DNA of 64,000 nucleotides from Streptomyces sp. P3. Lineage in GTDB: Bacteria; Actinomycetota; Actinomycetes; Streptomycetales; Streptomycetaceae. The DNA is taken from the NCBI RefSeq assembly GCF_003032475.1, contig NZ_CP028369.1, positions 4,898,001 through 4,962,000 of the forward strand, written 5' to 3'. Shown in pieces: positions 17,378-25,681 of this stretch; positions within the stretch are counted from its first letter, which is position 1, and each line of letters opens with the position of its first letter. The translations under genes were made by a program, and so were the position numbers. Below the pieces are notes generated by a model. It searched no databases, was not told the origin of the DNA, and worked only from the letters and a program-made list of their open reading frames with translations.

Positions 17378-17421
17378 AGCCTAGAAAGGACTAGACCAAT
17401 CCGTCAATAGGTATGGACCAA
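17378..17421 (-). promoter_or_regulatory. Chitinase-type promoter with two 12-bp direct repeats
   Basis: Reading the minus strand: TTGGTCCATACC (17421-17410), then -35 TTGACG (17407-17402), TTGGTCTAGTCC (17399-17388) and -10 TAGGCT (17383-17378), with an 18-bp spacer. The repeats are 22 bp apart. Streptomyces chitinase promoters are known for such TGGTCxAGACC-type direct repeats around the -35. Here the promoter points at the broken sigma-factor gene (start 17294), not at a chitinase. Confidence 0.65.
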
Positions 17422-17520
17422 TGGAGTGTCGGGCGGAGGGATGACGCCCTGTGAGCCAACCCACACCCTTCACCTGTATGGACGCCCACCGGCCGTGGCA
17501 CACTGACCCTGTACCAAAAG

Positions 17521-17652
17521 CAGCGCACTCCGGGGTCGGTGAAAGTCCGAACCGGCGGTTATAGTCCGCGACCCGTCCGCTTCCAGCGGCCGGTTGACCA
17601 GGTGAAATTCCTGGACCGACGGTTAAAGTCCGGATGGGAGGCAGTGCGCGGC
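17521..17652 (+). promoter_or_regulatory. FMN riboswitch (RFN element)
   Basis: Outer helix GCGCACT (17523-17529) pairs with AGTGCGC (17643-17649). Between them are the hallmark segments GTCGGTGAAAGTCCGAACC, GGCGGTTATAGTCCGCGACC, GGTGAAATTCCTGGACC and GACGGTTAAAGTCCGGATGG. It precedes ribE by 145 nt and should turn the riboflavin operon down when FMN is high. The downstream stretch contains a further hairpin ACTCGTC/GACGAGT (17685-17702) that may belong to the expression platform. Confidence 0.97.
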
Positions 17653-17796
17653 GGGCGGGCATTCGTGCGCGTCGTCATACAGGCACTCGTCGATGGACGA
17701 GTCTGTCCGGCGTCGTCCCGAAGCCGCTGTCCGTACCTGCTGTCGTCATCGACAGGCCCCGGAGTCCGTGCCCTATGAGGCAGGAGGACCCGGGAA

Positions 17797-18405
17797 GTGT
17801 TCACCGGAATCGTCGAAGAGCTGGGTCAGGTCACCGCCGTCGAGAATCTCGGCGACGCCTCCCGCTTCCGGCTGCGCGGCCCCGTCGTCACCGACGGCGC
17901 GAAGCACGGCGACTCCATCGCCGTGAACGGGGTCTGTCTCACCGTCGTCGAGCACGAGGGCGACGAGTTCACCGCCGACGTCATGGCGGAGACCCTGAAC
18001 CGATCCAGCCTCGGCGCACTCGCCGTCGGCTCCCGGGTCAACCTCGAACGCCCCACCGCCGTCGGCGCGCGCCTCGGCGGGCACATCGTGCAGGGACACG
18101 TCGACGGCACCGGCGCGGTGCTGGAGCGCAGGCCGTCCGAGAACTGGGAGATCGTCAAGGTCTCCCTCCCCGCCGAACTCACCCGGTACGTCGTGGAGAA
18201 GGGCTCCATCACCGTCGACGGCATCAGCCTCACGGTCGTCGAGGCCGGCCTGGACCACTTCACCGTCAGCCTCATCCCCACCACCCTCGCGCTGACCACC
18301 CTCGGCCTCAAGCAGCCCGGCGACCCGGTCAACCTCGAGGTGGACATCGTCGCCAAGTACGTCGAGCGCCTGCTGGCCACCACACAGCAGGGAGCGGGCA
18401 GGTGA
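17797..18405 (+). CDS. ribE: Riboflavin synthase, alpha chain
   Basis: A 202-residue enzyme with two homologous lumazine-binding barrels. The first begins [12 protein letters not shown] and the second contains [23 protein letters not shown] and [12 protein letters not shown] are the paired internal repeats. It dismutates two 6,7-dimethyl-8-ribityllumazine molecules to riboflavin. GTG 17797 follows AGGAGG. First gene of the FMN-riboswitch operon; its stop overlaps the ribM start (GTGA). Confidence 0.97.
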   Translation: MFTGIVEELGQVTAVENLGDASRFRLRGPVVTDGAKHGDSIAVNGVCLTVVEHEGDEFTADVMAETLNRSSLGALAVGSRVNLERPTAVGARLGGHIVQGHVDGTGAVLERRPSENWEIVKVSLPAELTRYVVEKGSITVDGISLTVVEAGLDHFTVSLIPTTLALTTLGLKQPGDPVNLEVDIVAKYVERLLATTQQGAGR

Positions 18406-19043
18406 ACTGGCTGAACTCCGAGGCGTTCGTCGCGTTCGACCAGCACATCATCTGGTCGGACATGATCGGGAACATCCTCGGCCTGATCACTCTCGCCCTC
18501 GGCTGGCGGCGCTCACTGCTCACCTGGCCGGTGCAGTTCCTCTCCGGGCTCGTCCTCTTCGTCGCCTTCTACGGCCATCTCGCCGGCAGCGCGGGCAAGC
18601 AGGTCGTCGTCATGGTCGTCGCCCTGTACGGCTGGTGGCAGTGGAACCGCAGCAAGGGACGGTCGGCGGACGGCCAGATCACCCCCCGCTTCGCCACCTG
18701 GCCCGAGCGCGCGGCCATGATCGGCGCCGCCGCCCTCGGCACGGTGGCCGTCGCACTCCTCTTCAAGGCCAACCCGTCCCTGTCCTGGGACCCCTGGCCG
18801 GACGCCTACATCTTCGTCGGCACCATCGTCGCCATGTACGCCCAGGCGCGCGGCATGGTCGAGTTCTGGATCGCCTGGCTCCTCGTCGACGTCGTCGGCG
18901 TCCCCCTCAACTTCGCCAACGGCTACGCCTTCTCAGGCTTCGTCTACGTCATTTACGGCGCGCTCGTCCTGTGGGGCATGCGCGACTGGTGGCTGCGGTC
19001 CCGCAAGGCCTCGCAACCCGCTCTGGAAGGAGCGCCGGCATGA
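18402..19043 (+). CDS. ribM: PnuC/PnuX-family riboflavin transporter
   Basis: A 213-residue membrane protein with about six or seven helices. The WQWNRS segment and the [17 protein letters not shown] stretch match the PnuC superfamily. Family members within FMN-riboswitch operons of actinobacteria (RibM/PnuX) are riboflavin facilitators, in contrast to NMN or nicotinamide riboside PnuC proteins, and the operon position supports that role here. GTG 18402 overlaps the ribE stop, and its own stop overlaps the ribBA start, so the three are translationally coupled. Confidence 0.88.
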   Translation: MNWLNSEAFVAFDQHIIWSDMIGNILGLITLALGWRRSLLTWPVQFLSGLVLFVAFYGHLAGSAGKQVVVMVVALYGWWQWNRSKGRSADGQITPRFATWPERAAMIGAAALGTVAVALLFKANPSLSWDPWPDAYIFVGTIVAMYAQARGMVEFWIAWLLVDVVGVPLNFANGYAFSGFVYVIYGALVLWGMRDWWLRSRKASQPALEGAPA

Positions 19044-20329
19044 GCACGGCACCGATCCTGTACAGCACCGAAGGCCTGGAAGACCTCAGCCTCGACCCCG
19101 TGGAGCAGGCCGTCGCCGACATCGCGGCCGGCCGCCCCATCGTGGTCGTCGACGACGAGGACCGCGAGAACGAGGGCGACCTCGTCGTCGCCGCGGAGAA
19201 GGTGACGCCGGAGATCGTCGCCTTCATGATGAGCGAGTGCCGCGGCCTGATCTGCGCCCCCATGGAGAGCGACGAGCTGGAGCGCCTGAAGCTCCCGCAG
19301 ATGGTCGACGACAACACCGAGTCGATGACGACCGCGTTCACGGTCTCCGTGGACGCCTCGGCCGCCCACGGCGTCACCACCGGCATCTCCGCCGCCGACC
19401 GCGCCGCCACGCTCCGTCTGCTGGCGAGCGGCGACGCCGGGCCGGCCGACTTCGTGCGCCCCGGCCACGTCTTCCCGCTGCGCGCCCAGCCCGGCGGCGT
19501 GCTGACCCGCAACGGCCACACCGAGGCCGCCGTGGACCTCGCCCGTCTCGCGGGGCTGCGCCCGGCCGGCGCGATCGTCGAGATCGCCGGTGAGGACGGC
19601 CGGATGCTGCGACTGCCCGAACTGATCCCGTTCGCCCGCAAGCACGGCCTGACGATCATCTCCATCGAGGACCTGATCGCCTACCGGCGCAGCGCCGAGC
19701 CGACGGTCCGCCGCGAGGCCGAGACCCGACTGCCCACCGTGCACGGCACGTTCACCGCGTACGGCTACCGCTCCACGGTCGACGGCGTCGAGCACGTCGC
19801 CCTGGTCCACGGTGAGATCGGCGAGGGCGAGGACGTCCTGGTCCGCGTCCACTCCGAGTGCCTCACCGGCGACGTCTTCGCCTCCCTGCGCTGCGACTGC
19901 GGCCCCCAGCTCGACGCGTCCCTGGAACGCATCCAGAGCGAGGGCCGGGGCGTGCTGGTCTACCTGCGCGGGCACGAGGGCCGGGGCATCGGCCTGCTGT
20001 CCAAGCTGAGGGCGTACGAACTCCAGGAACAGGGCCACGACACCCTCGACGCCAACCTGGAGCTGGGCCTGCCCGCCGACGCCCGCGACTACGGGGCCGG
20101 GGCGCAGATCCTCCAGGACCTCGGCGTGCGCAGCGTCCGCCTCATGACCAACAACCCCGAGAAGAGCGAGGCGCTCGTCCGGCACGGCATCGAGGTCATC
20201 GAGCGCGAGCCGATGCCCGTCCAGGCGGGCGAGCACAACATCCGCTACCTGCGCACCAAGCGGGACCGGATGGGACACGACCTGCCCTGGCTGGACGCGG
20301 CCCCCGTGTCCCCCTGCGGCAACCAGTAA
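19040..20329 (+). CDS. ribBA: Bifunctional DHBP synthase / GTP cyclohydrolase II
   Basis: A 429-residue fusion. Residues about 12-210 are 3,4-dihydroxy-2-butanone-4-phosphate synthase with [12 protein letters not shown] and [10 protein letters not shown]. Residues about 215-415 are GTP cyclohydrolase II with the zinc cysteines in [17 protein letters not shown], plus [10 protein letters not shown] and MTNNPEK. The two halves make both precursors of riboflavin. ATG 19040 overlaps the ribM stop, with GGAAGGAG just before it. Confidence 0.97.
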   Translation: MSTAPILYSTEGLEDLSLDPVEQAVADIAAGRPIVVVDDEDRENEGDLVVAAEKVTPEIVAFMMSECRGLICAPMESDELERLKLPQMVDDNTESMTTAFTVSVDASAAHGVTTGISAADRAATLRLLASGDAGPADFVRPGHVFPLRAQPGGVLTRNGHTEAAVDLARLAGLRPAGAIVEIAGEDGRMLRLPELIPFARKHGLTIISIEDLIAYRRSAEPTVRREAETRLPTVHGTFTAYGYRSTVDGVEHVALVHGEIGEGEDVLVRVHSECLTGDVFASLRCDCGPQLDASLERIQSEGRGVLVYLRGHEGRGIGLLSKLRAYELQEQGHDTLDANLELGLPADARDYGAGAQILQDLGVRSVRLMTNNPEKSEALVRHGIEVIEREPMPVQAGEHNIRYLRTKRDRMGHDLPWLDAAPVSPCGNQ

Positions 20330-20359
20330 GCACGACCGGCACCGAGGAGAGACGAGAAC

Positions 20360-20845
20360 GTGAGCGGCAAGGGCGCACCGGAGCTGTCCGTACGCAATGT
20401 GGGTGACCTCAGGGTCGCCGTCATCGCGGCCCAGTGGCACGAGAAGGTGATGGACGGTCTGGTCGACGGCGCGCTGCGCGCCCTGCACGACCTCGGCATC
20501 GACGAGCCGACCCTGCTGCGGGTCCCCGGCAGCTGGGAACTGCCGGTGGTGGCCAAGGTGCTGGCCGGGCGGGGCTACGACGCGATCGTCGCCCTCGGCG
20601 TCGTCATCCGCGGCGGGACACCGCACTTCGAGTACGTGTGCCAAGGCGTCGTCCAGGGCCTCACCCAGGTGTCCGTCGAGACCGGGGTGCCCGTCGGTAT
20701 GGGCGTCCTCACCTGCGACACCGAGGAGCAGGCCCTGGACCGGGCCGGCATCGAGGGCTCCAACGAGGACAAGGGCCACGAGGCGGTGACGGCGGCGGTG
20801 GCGACCGCGGCCACCCTCCGTTCAGTATCCGAACCCTGGCGGTAG
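20360..20845 (+). CDS. ribH: 6,7-dimethyl-8-ribityllumazine synthase
   Basis: A 161-residue lumazine synthase that condenses the ribBA-derived four-carbon unit with the pyrimidine intermediate, giving the ribE substrate. [29 protein letters not shown] and [11 protein letters not shown] are the active-site segments. The family assembles as pentamers or 60-mer shells. GTG 20360 has GAGGAGA upstream; it lies 30 bp after ribBA and closes the riboflavin set. Confidence 0.97.
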   Translation: MSGKGAPELSVRNVGDLRVAVIAAQWHEKVMDGLVDGALRALHDLGIDEPTLLRVPGSWELPVVAKVLAGRGYDAIVALGVVIRGGTPHFEYVCQGVVQGLTQVSVETGVPVGMGVLTCDTEEQALDRAGIEGSNEDKGHEAVTAAVATAATLRSVSEPWR

Positions 20846-20879
20846 GCGGACCGGAAGAACGGCTAGGGTGGGCACCACC

Positions 20880-21152
20880 ATGTCCAAGAAGACGTTCGAG
20901 GAGCTCTTCTCCGAGCTCCAGCAGAAGGCCGCCAGCGGCGACCCCGCCACTTCCCGTACCGCGGAACTCGTCGGGAAGGGCGTCCATGCCATCGGCAAGA
21001 AGGTCGTCGAAGAGGCCGCCGAGGTGTGGATGGCCGCCGAGTACGAGGGCAAGGAGGCGGCCGCGGAGGAGATCTCGCAGCTCCTCTACCACGTCCAGGT
21101 GATGATGGTCGCCCGCGGAATCTCGCTGGACGACGTCTACGCCCACCTGTAG
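20880..21152 (+). CDS. hisE: Phosphoribosyl-ATP pyrophosphatase
   Basis: A 90-residue monofunctional HisE catalysing step 2 of histidine synthesis. The family signature [32 protein letters not shown] (positions 20994-21090) carries the metal-binding acidic residues. ATG 20880 is chosen. TAGGGT at 20864-20869 could be a -10 giving an almost leaderless transcript, so hisE-hisG may be transcribed apart from the rib genes only 34 bp upstream. Confidence 0.96.
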   Translation: MSKKTFEELFSELQQKAASGDPATSRTAELVGKGVHAIGKKVVEEAAEVWMAAEYEGKEAAAEEISQLLYHVQVMMVARGISLDDVYAHL

Positions 21153-21222
21153 AACCGCATTCCCGCACACCGTCCCTTTTCCCGTTCCACCTTTCCCGTT
21201 CCACGCGAAGGAAGCCGACCTC

Positions 21223-22071
21223 ATGCTGCGCATCGCCGTCCCCAACAAGGGTTCCCTGTCAGGCCCTGCGGGGGACATGCTGCATGAGGCCGGCTACCAG
21301 CAGCGCCGGGAGAGCAAGGAACTGCGGATCGTCGACCCGGTCAACGAGGTGGAGTTCTTCTACCTCCGCCCCCGCGACATCGCGATCTACGTCTCCTCCG
21401 GCCGCCTCGACATCGGCATCACCGGCCGTGACCTGCTGATCGACTCCGGCGCGGACGCCGAGGAGATCCTGCCGCTCGGCTTCGCCCGCTCCACCTTCCG
21501 CTTCGCCGGCAAGCCCGGCGCGGCGACCGGCGTCGAGGACCTCAAGGGCAAGACGGTCGCCACCTCCTACGAGGGCATCGTGGCCGGCCACCTCGCCGAC
21601 CACGGTGTCGAGGCCTCCGTCGTCCACCTCGACGGCGCCGTCGAGACCGCGATAGAGCTGGGCGTCGCCGAGGTCATCGCCGACGTGGTCGAGACCGGCA
21701 CCTCGCTGCGCAACGCGGGTCTGGAGGTCTTCGGCGAGCCCATCATGAAGTCCGAGGCCATCGTGATCCGCCGCACCGGCGCGGACGCCGAGGAGCCCAA
21801 GGTGCAGCAGTTCCTGCGCCGCCTGCAGGGCGTCCTGGTGGCCCGGACGTACGTGATGATGGACTACGACTGCCGCGTCGAGCAGCTCGAGAAGGCCGTC
21901 GCGCTGACCCCGGGCCTGGAGTCGCCGACGGTCTCCCCGCTGCACAACGAGGGCTGGGTCGCCGTCCGCGCCATGGTCCCCGCCAAGGAGGCCCAGCGGA
22001 TCATGGACGACCTCTACGACATCGGCGCCCGCGCCATCCTGACCACGGCCATCCACGCCTGCCGCCTCTGA
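21223..22071 (+). CDS. hisG: ATP phosphoribosyltransferase, long form
   Basis: A 282-residue HisG, first enzyme of histidine synthesis. The periplasmic-binding-protein-like catalytic part starts LRIAVPNKGSLS and includes GRLDIGITGRDLL, plus the PRPP site region DVVETGTSLRNAGL. The C-terminal ACT-like domain (about 205-282) gives histidine feedback inhibition in long-form enzymes and removes the need for HisZ. ATG 21223 follows GCGAAGGAAG and is 70 bp after hisE. Confidence 0.97.
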   Translation: MLRIAVPNKGSLSGPAGDMLHEAGYQQRRESKELRIVDPVNEVEFFYLRPRDIAIYVSSGRLDIGITGRDLLIDSGADAEEILPLGFARSTFRFAGKPGAATGVEDLKGKTVATSYEGIVAGHLADHGVEASVVHLDGAVETAIELGVAEVIADVVETGTSLRNAGLEVFGEPIMKSEAIVIRRTGADAEEPKVQQFLRRLQGVLVARTYVMMDYDCRVEQLEKAVALTPGLESPTVSPLHNEGWVAVRAMVPAKEAQRIMDDLYDIGARAILTTAIHACRL

Positions 22072-22085
22072 ACTCCGCCGGGAAC

Positions 22086-22553
22086 ATGTCCGACCTGCCT
22101 GCCCTCCCCGTAGTCTTCCGGCCCGGCCGCACCCGTGTGGTGCTGCTCACGGCCGGAGTGGCGATCTTCCTCGTCATCTCCGCCGTCGCGATGCTGCTGG
22201 AGCAGCTCGGGCCGGGGGAGCAGCTCAGTTTCATCGTCACCGGAGCCCTCATCTTCTGGGTGCTGGCCCAGCTGGCCCGCGTGCGGGTGAACGCCGACGA
22301 CTCCGGCGTCACCGTGGTGAACATCGCCAGCACCAGGCGTCTGGCCTGGGCGGAGATCCTCCAGGTGAACCTCCGACCGGGCGATCCGTGGGTGTTCCTG
22401 AACCTCAGCGACGGCACCAGCCTGCCCGTGCTCGGCATCCAGCCCGGCATCGACAAGCAGCAGGCCATCCGCGACGCGCGGGCGCTCCGGGCGCTCGCCG
22501 AGGCACACGCGATCCGCGACCCCGAGACGCCCCCCGAGCAAGATCAGGGCTGA
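22086..22553 (+). CDS. PH-domain-containing membrane protein
   Basis: A 155-residue protein. Two hydrophobic helices (VVLLTAGVAIFLVISAVAML and LSFIVTGALIFWVLAQLA) lead into a small bacterial PH-like domain (VRVNADDSGVTVVN to NLSDGTSLPVLGIQ). The family is widespread in actinomycetes and its role is unknown. It begins 14 bp after hisG and is probably co-transcribed with it, though there is no functional link to histidine synthesis. Confidence 0.85.
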   Translation: MSDLPALPVVFRPGRTRVVLLTAGVAIFLVISAVAMLLEQLGPGEQLSFIVTGALIFWVLAQLARVRVNADDSGVTVVNIASTRRLAWAEILQVNLRPGDPWVFLNLSDGTSLPVLGIQPGIDKQQAIRDARALRALAEAHAIRDPETPPEQDQG

Positions 22554-22594
22554 CTCGGGGCCCGCCGCCCTGCCGCAGAACCCCCTGTCTTGAT

Positions 22595-22757
22595 TAATCT
22601 GGTGACGGAGGCGCACCCCCCGCCCCCGCCCCTGCTGTGCCCTGCCGGGCTCACAGGGGTTCCTGCTACCCGAGGAGTGACTCCCTCCGGCGATGGACGG
22701 TTCGTCCTGTAGTACCTGCGCCGCCCCCACCCGACCTGGTTCGGAGGCGGCGGCATC
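22595..22757 (+). promoter_or_regulatory. Structured leader RNA upstream of the CNNM/CorC genes (candidate riboswitch)
   Basis: A -10-like TAATCT (22595-22600) is followed by a leader of about 150 nt. Closing helix GGCGCA (22610-22615) pairs with TGCGCC (22717-22722). Inside are three perfect hairpins: CTGTGCCC/GGG..CACAG (22635-22656), GGAG-TGA-CTCC (22674-22684) and GGAC-GGTTC-GTCC (22695-22707). A closed multi-way junction before a metal-transport gene is riboswitch-like. It does not show the M-box or yybP-ykoY consensus segments I know. Confidence 0.5.
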
Positions 22758-24083
22758 ATGACCACCCCCCTGCTGCTCCTGGCAGCCGCGTTCCTGCTCA
22801 TCCTCGCCAACGGCTTCTTCGTCGCCGCCGAGTTCGGCCTTGTCACGGTCGAGCGTCCGGACGCGGAGCGGGCCGCCGCCGAGGGCGACAGACGGGCCCA
22901 CACGGTCGTCGAGTCGCTGAAGGAACTGTCCTTCCAGCTCTCCGGCACCCAGCTGGGCATCACCATCACCTCCCTCGTCGTCGGCATGCTCGCCGAACCG
23001 GCGCTCGCGGAGCTGCTCAGCGGCCCGTTCACGGCGATCGGCGTCCCCGAGGGCGCCGTCTCCGGGGTCGCCGTCGTCGTCGGCATGCTGCTGGCGTCCG
23101 CCGTGCAGATGGTGATCGGCGAACTGGTGCCCAAGAACTGGGCGGTGTCCAAGCCGTTGCAGGTCGCGCGCTTCGTCGCGGGCCCGCAGCACGTCTTCGC
23201 CCGCCTCTTCCGGCCGGTGATCGCCGCCCTCAACACCGTCGCCAACCGCCTGGTACGGGCCCTGGGCGTCGAACCCGCCGACGAGCTGGCCTCCGCGCGG
23301 ACCCCCGGCGAGCTCGTCTCGCTGGCCCGCCACTCGGCCCAGGCCGGCGCCCTCGAACAGGACACGGCCGACCTCTTCGTCCGGACGCTCTCCCTGGCGG
23401 AACTGACCGCGCAGCACGTCATGACCCCGCGCGTGAAGGTCAGCGCCCTGCAGTCCACGGCCACCGCGGAGGACGTGGTGAACCTGACCCGGGCCACCGG
23501 CCTGTCCCGGTTCCCGGTCTACCGCGAGAAGATCGACGAAATCGTCGGCATGGTCCACCTGAAGGACGCCCTGGCGGTCCCCGTCCACGACCGGCTGCGC
23601 ACTCCGGTCGTCCGCATCGCCCGCCCGGCCCTGCTGGTCCCGGAGACGCTGCCGGTCCAGCCCCTGCTGGCCCGGCTGCGCAGCGAGCAGCCCATCGCCG
23701 TCGTCGTCGACGAGTACGGCGGCACGGCCGGAGTGGTCACCCTGGAGGACATCGTCGAGGAGATCGTCGGCGAGGTCCGCGACGAGCACGACGGTCAGGA
23801 CTCCCCCGAACTCGCCGCCGCCCCGCCCGAGGAGGGCAGGCCCGCCTGGGACGTGGACGGCAGCTGCCGCGTCGACACCCTCCAGCGCATAGGCCTCGAG
23901 GTCCCCGAGGGACCGTACGAGACGGTCGCCGGGCTCGTCGCCGACCTGCTCGGCCGCATTCCCGCCGTCGGCGACCGGACGGAGCTGCCCGGCTGGCGGC
24001 TCTCGGTGCGCCGGGTCGGCCACTACCGGGCCGAACGGGTCCGGCTGGTGCGCACCGGTCAGGTCGTGGAGGTCTCCCGATGA
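22758..24083 (+). CDS. CNNM/CorC-family hemolysin-like membrane protein 1
   Basis: A 441-residue protein with the full domain set. DUF21 membrane region residues 1-200 (ILANGFFVAAEFGLV, ELVPKNWA), a CBS pair about 215-335 (HVMTPRVKVSAL; VVVDEYGGTAGVVTLEDIVEEIVGE), and a C-terminal CorC_HlyC domain about 355-440 (AWDVDGSCRVDTLQ). Relatives such as MpfA export or homeostatically control magnesium; the adenine-nucleotide-binding CBS pair probably senses ATP-Mg. Its stop overlaps the next CNNM gene (ATGA). Confidence 0.92.
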   Translation: MTTPLLLLAAAFLLILANGFFVAAEFGLVTVERPDAERAAAEGDRRAHTVVESLKELSFQLSGTQLGITITSLVVGMLAEPALAELLSGPFTAIGVPEGAVSGVAVVVGMLLASAVQMVIGELVPKNWAVSKPLQVARFVAGPQHVFARLFRPVIAALNTVANRLVRALGVEPADELASARTPGELVSLARHSAQAGALEQDTADLFVRTLSLAELTAQHVMTPRVKVSALQSTATAEDVVNLTRATGLSRFPVYREKIDEIVGMVHLKDALAVPVHDRLRTPVVRIARPALLVPETLPVQPLLARLRSEQPIAVVVDEYGGTAGVVTLEDIVEEIVGEVRDEHDGQDSPELAAAPPEEGRPAWDVDGSCRVDTLQRIGLEVPEGPYETVAGLVADLLGRIPAVGDRTELPGWRLSVRRVGHYRAERVRLVRTGQVVEVSR

Positions 24084-25165
24084 GCGCCCTCCAGCTCGTC
24101 TTCGCCGCGCTGCTCGTGCTCGCCAACGGCTTCTTCGTCGGTGCCGAGTTCGCGCTCGTCTCCGTCCGCCGCAGCCAGATCGAGCCGCTCGGCACCGCGC
24201 GGGCCCGCCAGGTCCTCTACGGGCTGGAGCGGCTGCCGCAGATGATGGCGGCGGCCCAGTTCGGCATCACCGTCTGCTCCCTCACCCTGGGCGCGGTCGC
24301 CGAGCCGACCGTCGCCGAGCTGCTGGAGCCGTTGTTCGAGTGGGTCCACCTTCCGCACGGGATGATCCACCCGCTGGGCTATGTCATAGCCCTCGCGGCC
24401 GTGGTCTTCTTCCATCTCGTGATCGGCGAGATGGTTCCGAAGAACCTCGCCATGGCGGCACCGGAGAAGACCGCGCTGTGGCTCAGCCCCGGCCTGGTCG
24501 CCTTCGCCCGGCTGTGCCGGCCGATCACGGTCGCGCTCGGCGCCTGCGCCCGCGGCATCCTGCGGCTCTTCCACGTCGAGCCCAGGGACGAGGTGGAGGC
24601 CGTGGTCACCAGCGAGCAGCTGAACCGTCTGCTGGAGGACTCCGGCCAGGCCGGTCTGCTCGGCCCCGAGGAGCAGGAGCGCCTGGAGGACGCCCTCGAG
24701 CTCGGCTCCCGTCCCGTCACCGACGTCCTGCTCCGGCGCGAGTCCCTGGTCACGGTCAGTCCGGCGGTCACCCCGGGCGAGATCGTCGAGCTGACCGCCC
24801 GAACCGGCTACTCCCGGTTCCCCGTGGCCGCGGAGACCGGCGCCTTCATGGGCTACCTGCATGTGAAGGACGTCCTCGACCAGGAGGACTCCGAGCGGGC
24901 GGTGCCGCAGCAGCTGTGGCGTCCCATGACGACGCTCCGCTCCGAACTGCCGCTGGACGACGCGCTGACCGTGATGCGGCGGGCGGCGACCCATCTGGCG
25001 CAGGTCGCCGACGCCTCCGGCAAGGTCCTCGGCCTGGTCGCCCTGGAGGACGTGCTGGAACTGCTGGTGGGCGAGGTCACCGACCCCGCACACCGCGAGG
25101 TTCCCGAGGTGCGGCTGACGGAGCCGAGGGCGAGCGACGAGCCGGAGGAGGCCCTGGCGAGCTGA
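24080..25165 (+). CDS. CNNM/CorC-family hemolysin-like membrane protein 2, lacking the CorC_HlyC domain
   Basis: A 361-residue paralogue of the upstream protein. It has the DUF21 membrane region (VLANGFFVGAEFALVSVRRSQ, GEMVPKNLAMAAPEK) and a CBS pair (PVTDVLLRRESLVTV; VADASGKVLGLVALEDVLELLVGEV). It stops right after the CBS module, without the C-terminal CorC_HlyC domain. The four-base overlap suggests the two form a heteromeric complex. ATG 24080 is set by that overlap. Confidence 0.92.
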   Translation: MSALQLVFAALLVLANGFFVGAEFALVSVRRSQIEPLGTARARQVLYGLERLPQMMAAAQFGITVCSLTLGAVAEPTVAELLEPLFEWVHLPHGMIHPLGYVIALAAVVFFHLVIGEMVPKNLAMAAPEKTALWLSPGLVAFARLCRPITVALGACARGILRLFHVEPRDEVEAVVTSEQLNRLLEDSGQAGLLGPEEQERLEDALELGSRPVTDVLLRRESLVTVSPAVTPGEIVELTARTGYSRFPVAAETGAFMGYLHVKDVLDQEDSERAVPQQLWRPMTTLRSELPLDDALTVMRRAATHLAQVADASGKVLGLVALEDVLELLVGEVTDPAHREVPEVRLTEPRASDEPEEALAS

Positions 25166-25681
25166 CCGGCGCCCGGCGGTCGGCGATCCGGCCGGGCGCG
25201 TCCGGCAGACGGCGCCGACCACGCGGCCGGCACGCGTCGCCGGCCGGACCAGCGTTCCCGGGCGGTGGCGTCCCGGCGTGGTGGGTCGTCACGGCTGGTG
25301 GATCGTTTAGGCCGACGACGGGGGCGGTCTGCCGGCCGGCCCGGGGAGCGAGCCGATCGCCCGCAGACGCACCGGGCCGGCGGATCGGCCCGGCCCGGTG
25401 CGTCTGCGGGTCGACGACCGGAACGGCCTGGCGAGCAGTACGGCGACCGTCTCGGCAGCCGACGGGCCGTCCGGCTCGGCGGGCCCGTGCTCCCCGGTGG
25501 TCCTGCCGACCGGGCAGTGGACACCCGCCGGGCGAGCTGCTCCCCGGGTCCGGGAGAGCCGTACCGGGCCCGAGGACGCGCGTGTCCCCGGCGGCCGGCA
25601 TCGGCGCGGCGATCCGCAGCGGTGCGGGTCCAGGGGGGCCAGAGCGGGGTGGGCCCGAGCGGAGTGCGCGGGCGGGATGCG
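25166..25681. other. 516-bp intergenic region, no gene recognised
   Basis: Between the converging CNNM and AAA+ genes. Open frames exist on both strands but have repetitive Arg/Gly/Ala/Pro composition and no family resemblance. Besides the large hairpin listed separately, CCGGCAGAC (25202-25210) and GTCTGCCGG (25327-25335) form a 9-bp inverted repeat. Confidence 0.6.
25361..25409. terminator. Perfect 19-bp-arm hairpin, bidirectional terminator candidate
   Basis: CCGCAGACGCACCGGGCCG (25361-25379) is exactly complementary to 25391-25409, with an 11-nt loop. It lies about 200 bp past the CNNM stop and 270 bp past the AAA+ stop between convergent genes. There is no U-tract, as is common for Streptomyces terminators. 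Confidence 0.7.

Noticed and set aside
22607..22757. M-box or yybP-ykoY riboswitch assignment for the CNNM leader
   Set aside because: The conserved M-box start and yybP-ykoY core are not seen; only a generic structured leader is supported.
25166..25681. Open frames on both strands between the CNNM and AAA+ genes
   Set aside because: Repetitive Arg/Gly/Ala/Pro composition, no ribosome site, and frames interrupted by the large hairpin.
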